NCBI GenBank assembly: GCA_013407085.1
Contig: JACCGJ010001734.1
Span: 1-64,000 of the forward strand
DNA length: 64,000 nt
DNA from: Atriophallophorus winterbourni
Lineage: Eukaryota; Platyhelminthes; Trematoda; Plagiorchiida; Microphallidae
Direction: 5' to 3'
The position numbers were made by a program, and so were the translations under genes. Positions 13,534 through 25,600 of this stretch are shown here, one piece after another. Under the pieces are notes generated by a model. That model had not been told where the DNA came from. It saw only the letters and a program-made list of their open reading frames with translations, and searched no databases. The stretch's first letter is position 1, and every line of letters starts with the position of its first letter.

Positions 13534-14533
13534 NNNNNNNNNNNNNNNNNNNNNNNNNNNNNNNNNNNNNNNNNNNNNNNNNNNNNNNNNNNNNNNNNNN
13601 NNNNNNNNNNNNNNNNNNNNNNNNNNNNNNNNNNNNNNNNNNNNNNNNNNNNNNNNNNNNNNNNNNNNNNNNNNNNNNNNNNNNNNNNNNNNNNNNNNNN
13701 NNNNNNNNNNNNNNNNNNNNNNNNNNNNNNNNNNNNNNNNNNNNNNNNNNNNNNNNNNNNNNNNNNNNNNNNNNNNNNNNNNNNNNNNNNNNNNNNNNNN
13801 NNNNNNNNNNNNNNNNNNNNNNNNNNNNNNNNNNNNNNNNNNNNNNNNNNNNNNNNNNNNNNNNNNNNNNNNNNNNNNNNNNNNNNNNNNNNNNNNNNNN
13901 NNNNNNNNNNNNNNNNNNNNNNNNNNNNNNNNNNNNNNNNNNNNNNNNNNNNNNNNNNNNNNNNNNNNNNNNNNNNNNNNNNNNNNNNNNNNNNNNNNNN
14001 NNNNNNNNNNNNNNNNNNNNNNNNNNNNNNNNNNNNNNNNNNNNNNNNNNNNNNNNNNNNNNNNNNNNNNNNNNNNNNNNNNNNNNNNNNNNNNNNNNNN
14101 NNNNNNNNNNNNNNNNNNNNNNNNNNNNNNNNNNNNNNNNNNNNNNNNNNNNNNNNNNNNNNNNNNNNNNNNNNNNNNNNNNNNNNNNNNNNNNNNNNNN
14201 NNNNNNNNNNNNNNNNNNNNNNNNNNNNNNNNNNNNNNNNNNNNNNNNNNNNNNNNNNNNNNNNNNNNNNNNNNNNNNNNNNNNNNNNNNNNNNNNNNNN
14301 NNNNNNNNNNNNNNNNNNNNNNNNNNNNNNNNNNNNNNNNNNNNNNNNNNNNNNNNNNNNNNNNNNNNNNNNNNNNNNNNNNNNNNNNNNNNNNNNNNNN
14401 NNNNNNNNNNNNNNNNNNNNNNNNNNNNNNNNNNNNNNNNNNNNNNNNNNNNNNNNNNNNNNNNNNNNNNNNNNNNNNNNNNNNNNNNNNNNNNNNNNNN
14501 NNNNNNNNNNNNNNNNNNNNNNNNNNNNNNNNN
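13534..14533. other. Assembly gap, exactly 1000 Ns
   Basis: A run of 1000 undetermined bases. Both edges are gypsy-like minus-strand sequence, so the gap was probably caused by the repeat. Reading frames crossing it are not evidence of genes. Confidence 0.99.
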
Positions 14534-15070
14534 CTAACTCTGAGGCCGAGCATTGCAGGTCTTCTTTGATAGTAGAACAAATTTCAAGAGGAACGAGTGG
14601 TACATTTTCAGTCCATCTATTAGGATCGGGCTGACAAGCCAGAGAGGCCTTGAGCTGCCGGTAGAAGCGTTTAATCAATCCATTGGTAGGCGGTGGTTCG
14701 GATGTGCTGACAGCCAAGCAGTCGAGTCAAATCTCGAAACAATGTCCATTGAAACTGAGCGCCACGGTCGGTTGTGATGCTAGATGATGTGCCAAAATTG
14801 GCAATCTAGTGTTTGACGAAGGCGCGCGCTACAGTCTCTGAACACGTGTCTTTAATCGGAACAGAAATCGGCCATCGAGTAAAGCGATCAATCGCCGTTG
14901 AAATGAATGAATATCCGTTTGATGATGACAAAGGACGGATGAGGTCAAGATGCACTATTTATGTAGCCTACATTTTATCCTCATTTTCGACTTTAGACTG
15001 TGGGTACACTTCGGAAGTCTTACAATGTAGAATTGAACGAATATCTGACAAAGCATTTTGGAATTTCAGC
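14534..15070 (-). pseudogene. Ty3/gypsy integrase fragment
   Basis: The minus strand encodes an integrase core with a few stops: HLDLIRPLSSSNGYSF (first catalytic Asp), then IDRFTRWPISVPIKDTCSET, then TTDRGAQF (second Asp), then LACQPDPNRWTENVPL near the gap edge. It is clearly related to the integrase at about 55.75-56.19 kb. The ...TNGLIKRFYRQLKASL segment keeps the region of the third catalytic residue, but with Lys where the other copy has Glu. The element enters the gap at 14533. Confidence 0.85.
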
Positions 15071-15369
15071 CTTGTAATGGCCGCAGAGAATTGCCAAAAT
15101 GCCCAAAACATCCAACTAGATACGAAAAGTCTCCGACTTGGACTGCGAAGAATTCGTAACCAAAATTCTTAAATTATTTTTCGCTGGTAAATCCATGCTC
15201 TTGTGGATAACAACGCACACACGCTAGAAGCAAGCCATTAATTTTGCCCTGAATTAAATTCTCTAAATTTTTCCATCACAAAGTTGAGTGTATTCTTACT
15301 TTTACTTTTAATTTAATTTTGTGCGTTTGGCTCCACTCATGGATTAGCCGGCTTCACTCATGTTTCGGG
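15071..15369. other. No recognisable feature
   Basis: Probably upstream pol sequence of the gypsy fragment, eroded beyond recognition. No gene seen. Confidence 0.35.
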
Positions 15370-16200
15370 TTACACAAACTCACAAACGTCAATCCATTAT
15401 CGTTCCCTCCTCCAAGCACCGTCGATGGTGCGATGTCCCAAGGCGTCCACAAACTTCTTCACAGCAGGAAGTAGGATCCCAATTGACCGCCTTGTTACTG
15501 ACGCTAAAAGCAAACGGGTTTGGTTTCGATGACCAGTTTTATGATTGTTAAATCCGCCTTTTGGAGGACACGGCCAAACCAGTGTAGTCTTTGCCGTTAG
15601 ATTTGAACGGAATGCGGAGATATTTCGTTGCATCGCGCCCAAAAGTCAGCGTTAGATACCCCGTCAAAATTTCTGACGCTTGAGATTAACCATAGGCACT
15701 AAGTGTCTAAATCTTCTAAAGGTCTTATACCCTTGACCTTTGCGGCAATGTTTCATTTCCATAAAGCAGATTGTGAAGGTTTCCTGCTCGATGAACTAGC
15801 ATTTTAGATTTAAGCCTGAATTCGGGCTTGCGCGAAAGAGTGCCTTTCAATTGTGTAAACGCATTGCGCACATGATCGAACCTTAGCTTCACTTCATTTT
15901 TCGCCTGATCATTTGGTAAAATATTTTAGCCAACGTATTCGAAGACTGGAGTATACTGAAGCGAAGAGCCCTGAACGTTCATTTGTTAGATGTCAGATGT
16001 AACGGTATAAGCAATTACTTGGATTTAGCTTAGTTTATCGCGAGACCGACTTTTACAGCAGTTCAACATTTGATGTTTAAAAGCATTTGCAGCATTTCGG
16101 AATCCTCGCTCAAATCATCTACATTAATAGCGTAGTCGAGATAGGAGACCCGTTGAAACTTGAACATCTTGATAGAACGCTTATGCATGGTTCAGAATCT
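15370..16200 (-). pseudogene. Decayed LINE reverse transcriptase, C-terminal part
   Basis: Reading the minus strand from about 16150 downward gives a degraded YADD-type box (VSYLDYAINVDDLSEDSEML), then KLRFDHVRNAFTQLKGTLS...RKPEFRLKSKMLVHR and NLHNLLYGNETLPQRSR (like the 'LLYGCETW' block after the RT of many LINEs), then SNLTAKTTLVWPCPPKG and a basic tail to about 15390. The order is that of the post-RT region of a LINE ORF2. Its sequence differs from the RTE copy that follows, so it is a separate element. Confidence 0.7.
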
Positions 16201-16249
16201 AGTCGATTCCGTGGTACGAATACTGAAACGAAAGATGGTTTCAAGGTTG

Positions 16250-19200
16250 TCACAGCCGGGGGCCGTTTGGGTATAAGCTCCCAAATTCCAAAAATGCTCC
16301 AATGGGGTGGGTCTCATATTGACCCTGACAACCAATTCCAGCTTCTGGCCTGCACGCATGGTTCTGTGTGACCCGGCGGAACTGCCACTACTGACAGGAG
16401 AAAGGGCGAAGTTGACTGACTGCCGCCTCGAATCCAGCATGCTTCAGGCAGGTGGAGCTCGCAAGTCCATGAAGGCGGTACACCAAGGGGAAGAAAAACT
16501 CTTATCTCAAACCTATACTGCCTTGTGGCTACACCCAATCATGAAAAAGACCTCGGAGTCAACGTGAAGGAAAATTCCAGAGCCGGATTCCCGTTAGGCA
16601 TTTCGAAGTTTTATTTAACTTCGTCTTGCCAACTCCTGCGAAGGCATCGTTGTAAATATGTATCAGCCTTGCTATTCCTCCGATTCCTTTAGTGTCGTGA
16701 AGAGGTCGCACTTGCTTCATGGTCCACATCTAGTTCTCCATATTGAACTACCCTGGCGTATATCACACCGCAAAAATGGTGAGGACACTCCATTTCCCTT
16801 CTGCGGAAAATAACACGGAGACAGAATATACTGGTTAAAAGCTATGGCTCTACTGGCGTAGAGCTCATCACCTGGGGCTGCTCTTGACGGTGGAATAGAT
16901 TTACGGGTCTCATCGGACGGCTACCGACCGTCTCAAGCTGAGCAGCCCCAAGTCAATAAGGTACCGTCTTGCCACGATCTGTTATCCTCATTGGGTGCAT
17001 GGGGATTGGGAAAGAACCAACACGCAGACTGTAGTTTTCCGCACCAGCAAAACGAAATATTAAATAATAAAGAACAGATCTGAAACTTGAAACCTGGAAC
17101 GTCAGGTCCATGCTTTCAGGATTTCATGACGACGTCTTGAATATCTGAGGCGTAAGAAAATCAGCTGTGATTAACAATGAGCCAAAGAGGCTGCATGTCG
17201 ACGTGGCTGTCCTGCAAAAGACGCGATTACCAGACACTGCCTAACTAACAGAAAGAGATTACTCATTTCTGGAAAGGAAGAGGTTCTGATGAGCCTCGAC
17301 TGCGTGGAGTTGGGTTTGCCGTGCTAAACGACCTACTGAAAGCACAAGAACCGAGCAGCAGTGGGAGCGAACGGCTTTGAACTTGAAATTTGAAGCGCAT
17401 TACTGGAAACTTCACGTTGATCAACGTTTATTTACCGACGCTTTCTTTGACGCCTGCTAAAAAAGACGCTTTTTATCATCACCTCTCAACAGTTCTCAAA
17501 AACGTGCCACAAAGAAATTGTGTAGTGGTGTTGGGTGATTTCCATGCCAGAATTGGTGCAGATTTTGAGTCTTCGCAAAACATTTTCGGAAGGTTCGCGT
17601 AGGCAAAACCAATTAAAATAGACAAGGCGTTCTAAAACTCTGCACACAGTTCAATCTTTGTGTCAGTAACAGTTTTTTTAAACAAAACCACAGCATAAAG
17701 TCACTTGGAAACATCCTCGCTCTAAGCATTGGCATCAGCTTGATCTTATTCTTGTTAGGCGCACTAATATAGGAAGTGAACTGCTCATTGAATCGTATCA
17801 AAGCGGAGAATGCGACACTGATTATTTACTGGTCTGTGCAAAACTGAAGCTTCCACACACTAGATCGCACCAATTTATTTGATAAGCCTAAGATTGACGT
17901 CACTCGCATGTGCGAAAGTAATCTAGCTGCGCTGCAAACGCCTTCACAGACGAGTTCAACAAGACAACCCTACTCGAATCGGGTTCAGAAATCTAGGAAT
18001 TGATGAAAAGCTGCTTACGCTGAGTCGCACTTTCCATCTGTAGTAAAAGAAAGCTCGAACCAGCGACTGGTTCGAAGCAAAAGCTTCTCAGGTGACTGCT
18101 GTATTATATGAGAAAAGTTCAGCATTCTTGAGGTACAAAGGTATGCCAACAAATGAAAACTTACGACTTCTAAGAGCAGCTATAAGTAAGGTCGAACAGA
18201 CTGCAAGACGGTGTGCAAATGACTATTGAATTAAAATTAGCCTCAGTGTCCAAAACCTGCGGTTTCTGGAAATTTTCACGGTATGTATGATGGGATCAAG
18301 AGAGATTTTGGAGCAAATAAACTTAAAATCGCTTCCATTAAGTCTGCATCTGGTAACCCGGTTGTCGACAAAACTCAGTAGATGGAAAGATGGGTAGAGC
18401 ACTTTTTCTCTCTCGACTCTACGAACAGTACGGTTTTACCGCATGTACTTGAAAATGTCGAGTGGTTGCCGACCATTGAATATCTAGATACTCTCCGTAC
18501 TTTCGATTAGATCAATGGGACAATCAACAGCTTAGCGAATAGTAAGGCCCCTGGTGACGACAGAATTTCACCTGCGCTCATCAAATGCTGTAGATCAGCA
18601 ATATTACAACCTCTTCACCATTTGCTTCTTCAGTGCTGGCAGGAGGAGTGTGTCCACAAGGGATGTAAGACACAAAGATCATCACGCTATTTGAGAATAA
18701 CGGTGATAGAGGCGACTGCAACAATTACAGAGAAATCTCCCTTCTGAATGTTGTTTGCAAATTGTTTGCTAAAGCCTCACACATCTGGCTACAAGTTTTT
18801 GCTGAAATAATTTACTCCGAATCTCAGAGCGGCTGCCGCAGGGTAAGATCAGCCGTTGACATGATATTCTCACTTAGTGAACTTCAAGATAAGTGTCGGG
18901 AACAGCGTACACTTTTATACGCTGTTTTTATTGATTCGATAAAAGCATTCGAATGAGTCAACAGGGAGGGTCTTTCCAAAATGCTTGATCGAATAGGTTG
19001 CCCCCCAAAATTAATCAAACTTGTTATTTCGTTCTACTCTGTCATGAAGGGCTCAGTCCATTTGAACGGTTTTAGTTGAGTAGCCTTTAAAATTCGCCGA
19101 GGTGACAAACAAGGGTGTGCTCTTCCTGCTACGCGTTTCGATATTTTCATAACTCTGCTATCGGAGCACGGTTTTCGGACGAAAACAGAAGGCATTTAAG

Positions 19201-19990
19201 TTGCTCCGAATCTCTCTTTTATGGCGAGGACAGAAGGCATTTACCTACGCACGCGAAGTGATGGCAAGCTTTTCAACCTGAACCGGTTTAGAGCACAGAC
19301 CAAGGCACGGGATGTGCAAATCCGTGACCTGTTTGTTTGTCGATGCAGCCTTTATTGCTTTACTGTGTTGCAGTAAAACCTCAACCACCTGTGCAAGACA
19401 AACGGAAGCTGAATGCTTTCCATCGACGAATCATCCGTCCTATCTTACACATATTGTGGATGGACAGAGTGACTATTGCTGAATTGCTTTTAGAAGCTGG
19501 TAGATAGAGCATGTTTACCTTACTATGACAGCGCCGACTGCGGTGGCTTCGTCATGTCAACAGAATGGAAACTAGTAGTATTCGAAAGAACTACTCTATG
19601 ATGAGTTGCAAGCAGGAATTCGACTGTTAAGCAGAGCACACTTGAGGTAAAAAGACGTTTGCAGAAGAGATATGAAAGCTCTTGGCATTTACTCGCGAGT
19701 TGGAAGAACTTATCTTTGAATGCACACATTGGATACATTGTGTAAAGCGTCGGCTGCAAGCTCGGGATAAGCAGATACAGCTCTTGGCTGCTGGGAGCAG
19801 ATTACGCCGCCGGCGAGAAACTGACGCCTTGCAACTAAGTTCTGTCTATCATTGCAAGCGCTGCGGGAGAGATTGTTCCTCCCAAATCGGACTCTTTAGT
19901 CATTCTTAAAGCTGTAAAATATGAAAATTCATGCGATTTTGATGTACATCCATGGTCAATGTCGACCGAAGAAGGCCAACTTACAATCTA
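16250..19990 (+). pseudogene. Near full-length but dead RTE-type LINE
   Basis: Blocks appear in the right order for an RTE LINE of about 3.7 kb. A G+C-rich 5' region with a strong hairpin lies at 16.25-17.1 kb. The apurinic-type endonuclease follows (17390-17600: ...LINVYLPTLSLTPAKKDAF... and VVVLGDFHARIGAD), then the linker (TWKHPRSKHWHQLDLILVRR near 17.7 kb). RT starts at GDRGDCNNYREISLLN (about 18.7 kb), with MIFSLSELQDKCREQRTLL and VFIDSIKAFE (to 18956). The YADD region near 19.33 kb is frameshifted. The tail carries a zinc-knuckle-like YHCKRCGRDCSSQIGLFSHS (about 19850-19909). Many stops and frameshifts make it non-functional. The 5' limit is inferred from composition. Confidence 0.85.
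16874..16949 (+). repeat. Long hairpin in the RTE 5' region
   Basis: GGGGCTGCTC (16874-16883) is perfectly complementary to GAGCAGCCCC (16940-16949), and inside it GACGGT (16886-16891) pairs with ACCGTC (16927-16932). It lies upstream of the endonuclease block of the RTE element, where an RNA structure in the 5' UTR is plausible. Confidence 0.7.
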
Positions 19991-20280
19991 TTCGTCACCA
20001 TTGGTACATGTATTATCTAACACATGCTGCCGTTTTGAATCACCAAGAGTTTTGCACCCATTCTTCCATCAGTACTACAATACTAACGCTTATTTTGATG
20101 TCTTTGTTAACCAATCCTAACTACATCGTACACCTCTTTCTCGACTCTAAAATAAATGGAAAATGCTGAATTCTCTTTCTTAGCAACAAATCAATTAATT
20201 TGTAAATGTGTGTGAGATCAACAAACAAAGCAGCACACTACTTCAAACCAAAGCATGTATGGGCTATAAATCACTGCCTG

Positions 20281-20347
20281 CAGTGATATTGAAAATATAC
20301 TGTAGAAGTTAAACCAGCGATATTAAAAATATACTGTAGAAGTTAAA
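20281..20347 (+). repeat. Two-copy 34-bp tandem repeat
   Basis: A unit beginning CAG(T/C)GATATT(G/A)AAAA and ending CTGTAGAAGTTAAA is present twice in direct succession with two differences. Confidence 0.85.
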
Positions 20348-20704
20348 ACATGAAATTGGATAAAGGAAAAATAACAAGACTATTTAAATCCACTGATCTC
20401 AAATTTTCATAAAGCCTTGGCATTTCTGAAATATTTTCCGACTGTTTTATAGGCTTGATCCTCGATTATACCCGGTTAATAAGGCAGTCATCAAAAGGCC
20501 TGACAGCGTGGCTCTTCTCGAAGTGTTATTCATTCATTCTAAGTGCGGTGAAACCGAACACTTGCAGCAAATATTCAACACAAATCAGTTTATATGCACG
20601 GCACTAATTCCTAAATAATTAAGCACATATTGTTTAAACTTGCGGAAACCTACATCGTCTATTTATCACCTACTTGTGAAATAGATTTAGTCACAAAATG
20701 TAAA

Positions 20705-21065
20705 AATTGATCTAACCAGAACTCATTGTCTTCACCTGATGGCAAGCAGCCAGAAACCGGTAGTGGTGTGTAAGGGATGGGGATGCGACCACTACAATAC
20801 ATTGGTCTTAAATATGCGCCTCGAGCGCTTAGCTAGGAATCACTTTGTGGTTCTGTATTTGATACTCGTGTTTCTTTGTAAGGACCCTATATAACAGTGG
20901 CATACAAGTTTAACTTTGTTTACCGCTTTTCCACTGTTTCAAGGCTCACTCAACCTGATCTTACTATCTCCACCTAATGATGGCAAACAGCCAGAAACCG
21001 GTAGTGGTGCGACGGGTAAGAGTATGTGAGCGCCAAAATACACTGATCTAGCACGGTTTTAATAC
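20705..21065 (+). repeat. Hammerhead-ribozyme repeat, subfamily 1 (copy A, 1.5 units)
   Basis: Two ribozyme cores 243 bp apart define the unit length. The second core (20970-21007) reads CCAC, then CUAAUGA, then UGGC-AAACA-GCCA (perfect 4-bp stem II), GAAA, the palindrome ACCGGU, A, and GUGG (pairs with CCAC as stem I). It differs from an active hammerhead by one base (G5 to A at 20976). The predicted cleavage point would be between 21003 and 21004. The first core (20733-20765) lacks three bases of the CUGAUGA/stem II junction. Between the cores lies the repeat body (ACCACTACAATACATTGGTC, AGGAATCACTTTGTGG, AACAGTGGCATACAAGTTTA). Confidence 0.88.
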
Positions 21066-22606
21066 AAAGGTTTGTATCCATTCTGTAGTTTTTTTACTAA
21101 AGACTGAATAAGGATGACTTCAACAAATTAAATTATGTTTGTTATCAAAATGTGGTAACCAAGAAACTGTTTGATGGACAATGAATTTGAGATTTCATCC
21201 GGACATATTTTTTAACCACAGATTGCTTGCAGTCAAGATTGGTTTTAAAAAGGTTGATGTTTTCTGCGAAACTCGAAGAAAATATAGCATACTTTTCTTT
21301 CTGGATAAGCACAGCCAGCCGTTAGTTAGTACCATATCTCCGAACGCAACAAACGGACCGCTACTTTTTTATCTTCAATTAATAATTGGCAGCAATATTT
21401 ACTTCTTGTTGGAGGTTACTGATTACCTTAAACTATTCGTTATTAGATAATCATGGGGCCTGTGACACGGAATTGGTCAATCAAATTCTTAAGTGCTGTG
21501 TACATATTATCTACTCATATGATTAGGAGGCGGTTTCGTATTTCGCAACAAGAACATTTACTACGTCTAGGTCATTTTTACACTAAACAATTTGCGTCTG
21601 CTACTGATGGTGAATGAATTTTTCGTATTTGTGAGAGGTTTCAATGCTGTCCAGTCAACAGTGTGTACGTTCTCGCACTAATCTACAATGCTTAACGAAA
21701 ACCATTTAAATTGACAAATAGCGAATGAGAACTACCGTTTTGCATCTATTTACAACTCACATATAGTTTTCCGTACATTTATTCTTTTATAAATTATATT
21801 TGGATAACAATTTTTTTGCACGCTCAACTTGTTCAAGTAAGATCGCATCGGTTTTTCGTGAATTTGTGTTTCCGGTCTTATCCTGACAGTAATCTGCTTG
21901 ACATATCTCTCAGTCTGGAAAGAATTCAAGGAATATGAGTTTTCGCGAAATTCTGAATGAAGATATAGTATTACGTTAATATAAGACATTCACACCTCCC
22001 AAAATTCCATGATTTCTTATCTAATTTCTGATAGCTAACATTCCCTAATTTTCCGCTCCATGCACTTCAAATAGACGTAGTATTCTTAACAACAATGAAG
22101 AGTTTTCAGAATTAACTTGATACCGCGTTGATCAATAAATATCGTTAGTTTTTCAATTGAAATTCGACATAACTCGCAGGTAGTCTTTAAGTTTATTTTA
22201 AATTATCGGTAAGGAGATTTGTTCGTTTTTATGACAATTACACAACAAGACAATATTTAACATATTGCAGGGACAATAGTGCACTGAGAGTAATATGGCT
22301 TTTAATTAGCAACCCAGCCACAAGCCGTTCTTTTTCAACTTAGCTGACATACTTTCTCCCTCTTATTTTTGATAGATGCTGACGGAGTAATTACCGTGTG
22401 CGCTTCATCAGTGATTCTTCAGGAGCGATGGATGAGTATATATTCTTAATTTTTATTCAGTAGATAAAAATCGAAACTTCGCATTTTCACCCAAAATGGA
22501 CGAGAATGAAACAAAAAGTATATTAAAATATTTCCAGTGATTTTTTCAGAATAAGATTTGTTTAAATTAATTAATACAAAGTTACAAACCGAGTAATTTT
22601 TCTGAA
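21066..22606. other. AK8 upstream region
   Basis: No coding segment recognised. It should contain the AK8 promoter and 5' UTR, but I see no clear TATA box or other core element that I would defend. Confidence 0.4.
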
Positions 22607-25600
22607 ATGAATTCAGTCATCTCTGAAACTGCTAAGCCCATTACCATCCCACCAGAATATGTGCAGTACGCTGAAAAACACAATCTCTATAATTTAACCC
22701 ATGTAAGCCTCTTTAATTATAATTCAACAGCGCCTCTTGCAAAGCATTATAATAGACCGTCCAAGTGATCCTATAACTTACTTAATTGAATTGCTAAATA
22801 GCTACGTTGAATATGGTTAGTAATTCTATACCTTATTTGAAATAAAGTGCCATCTATATTTCTTTTTGGTCCGATATCGTCTGGTAAAAGGACACTTGCT
22901 GATTTACTGTCTGCAAAATTGAATTGCAGTGTCATTTCCAAAGAGGATCTATTTCAAAAATATCAACAAAGCCAGGTGAGACTATAATAATTATTATTTG
23001 AGCGTGAAAGTTCAACAATCCTATCCGTTTTAACCACAAATCTGACATAAATCAAAAATATTTTTATCAATAAACTGTTTAGTAATTTATACTAATAATC
23101 GGTTTCAGTATCTTATTGAACAATTAAAACTGATATTTTCACGAATGACTCGTGTATCATCAGCCTTATACTGCAACTGCAATATCAGTTATTTATCACA
23201 TCAGCATAATTTGTTTATCTTTTTATCTTCTGTATAGACGCTTTACATTCTGTCCATTGGCATAATTCAACCATTACAACACTGGATTTTAAGTTTATTC
23301 TATGATCGAGTAAAAATATCAATATCATTTTCAGTAACCCTCGAGTTTTGATTTGTGTACATAGTTGAATCTGAAACCATTTAACCGTGTGATTCACAAG
23401 TCTTCTCTAAAAATAAAATAATGCAACAGATTTGTTCAAAAAAAGAATGTTGATCGAGAAAAATATTAACAAATAAGAAATAAAGTACATTGATTAGTGA
23501 AAATAAATAATATCAATTAGCATAAATTGTTATCGGGTTTTGTTATTTTATTTTAATTATAGAGATAGAGACTAGTTAACGGCACGTTATTATGGGTTCT
23601 TAAGTTGAATAATTATTGAATGCCGAATAGGTTTTGATCCGTGTATTTGAACGCGGATAAATTACCATATCATTGTCTACAGTCTGGTATTTGGTTTAAC
23701 TTTACCTTAACCCTTAGGATCGTGGCTTTAAATCTCACCTTAGTGAGATGTTATAAAATGCATATCAACTCAGATAAAACTGAAACTCTAATACAGTTCT
23801 TTTAGTGAAGGCTATAGTGATCCACTCAAAAGATGCTGGAGCAAGAAATACTAATCAGGTTGGAGCGGGTTCTAACTAATGTTTCGCTTTTAATTCAGAA
23901 TAGAGCGTTGTATTTAATCAACATTCAATTAACCACATGTAAGTGGCGTTAAAGCCAGACAGCGTATTATGTAACAAATTTATGTTATGCTTATCTGCTA
24001 GTTGTTATTTTTGTTGTTCTTATTTAGCATAGAGCATTTTTTCAGAGAATACTGATTGTAAATCTATATTAGAGTTTAACCTGAAGCCTAGAACTTACTA
24101 AATGCAAGAAATTCAAGTGAAAGCGACATGATGTAGGATCTCTCAAAGACACAAAATCTAACTTTCACAAACAGCACAGTTAACCACCGTATGCGAGAGA
24201 AAATACAGTCGAGAATTTTCTGAAATTTGAAAAACTAAAGTATATTATAGTCCAAAAATGCATTGAATGATGCGCAAATTAGTCATTCTGGTTGTTGGTT
24301 AATTTTTGTTTAAAATCTTCGCCTCGAGTGCTTAGGCAGTGTGATAAACGAAGTAAAATTTTAGGGTTCCAACTAAATTATAAAGATATTTAAATCATTG
24401 ACCATGTTAAAATTTTTCGGGATAGGATTGGCTAACAGAATTAGTTGTCGTATGTTGTATATCCTTATTAATGTGAACGCAAAGAAAGTCAAATTTGTTA
24501 AGAAGCAAATCAATAGGTATTTTGGGATTCTGTTAAATTTTGTCGAATGCTGATTGAGTTGCAATATGCTGTGTTTTGCTGGTTCAGATAAAGAACTAAC
24601 TCAATATTTTCGACTTAAACTTTAAATATATGATTTTATCGTCGTCCAATTATTGTTCAGATTTGCCGGTGCTATGTATATGAGTAATGAGCTTTAGTAC
24701 AGACTGGTTCATTGTTTTTGACATTCTTCTGTCGAGTGTTTGAAATACGGTCTAGATTTTTCAGATGGGATAAAATTCACTGGTGTAGGGCATCTGCGTG
24801 TGAAAAAATTTATTTATTGTCAAATCATCAAGTCTCGTTCGATAGTCGACGAAGAAACCTCGAACGTTTTTTTCTGTCGATAACCATTGTGTTTGAACAT
24901 ATTATTGTTTAAAAGTATAATCACTCGTTCTGTGAGTATTTTTAGACTCGGAGTGATACGGTGGGAATCAGTTATATTTAATTCATGATGATTCGCGAAA
25001 CGGTTTGAACAAATATGACGTAAATTGTGTTTATTTGACGAAAATGAACATCTTTTGGCCATGTTTGGTAAATATCTGACTGAGTGAAGGAATTGTGAAT
25101 GCAGTGTTTGGTAATCTTTCTAAGATTAATGTGAAGGGTTTATAGGTTAACGATAACCATTGATTGATGAAGCTAAAATATAAATGAAAAAAGCACGCTG
25201 GGTAATTTGATCACATTGTACTTAAATTGTCGGTAAACGAATAAATAAGTGAAAACTTGTCTAATTGAATTTCAAACTCATTCGAACTAGTCGCGTCAAT
25301 AACGGTAGAAGATAAAATGTTCCAAGTAAAGCAGACAGAATCAAAATAAAAATGTGAATTGATTACCACACGTTTATGATCATATATTAGATAGTTTCGC
25401 TCATCCCTAAGCGTGAACAGTCACTGTAATGTATGAATTAGGGTACGGAATAATTCATAAAGTAGGATGAAGTCTTTCCTGATTCATCGATAGGGATAAG
25501 TTAACCTTTCTTCATAAGGCTTGGTACGAGTGCTAGAAACTAGTTTTCGGAGCGGTCATAGATTTGCTGCATAATATTTACATCTTTTTTGAACCATGGC

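Noticed and set aside
13453..14717. Long frames of 350-410 codons spanning 13.45-14.72 kb
   Set aside because: They exist only because the 1000 Ns contain no stop codons. Only the edge sequences are informative.
23690..23760. Possible tRNA-derived SINE (GTGGCTTTAAATCTCACC)
   Set aside because: Only a weak B-box resemblance, with no second copy in the window and no tail.
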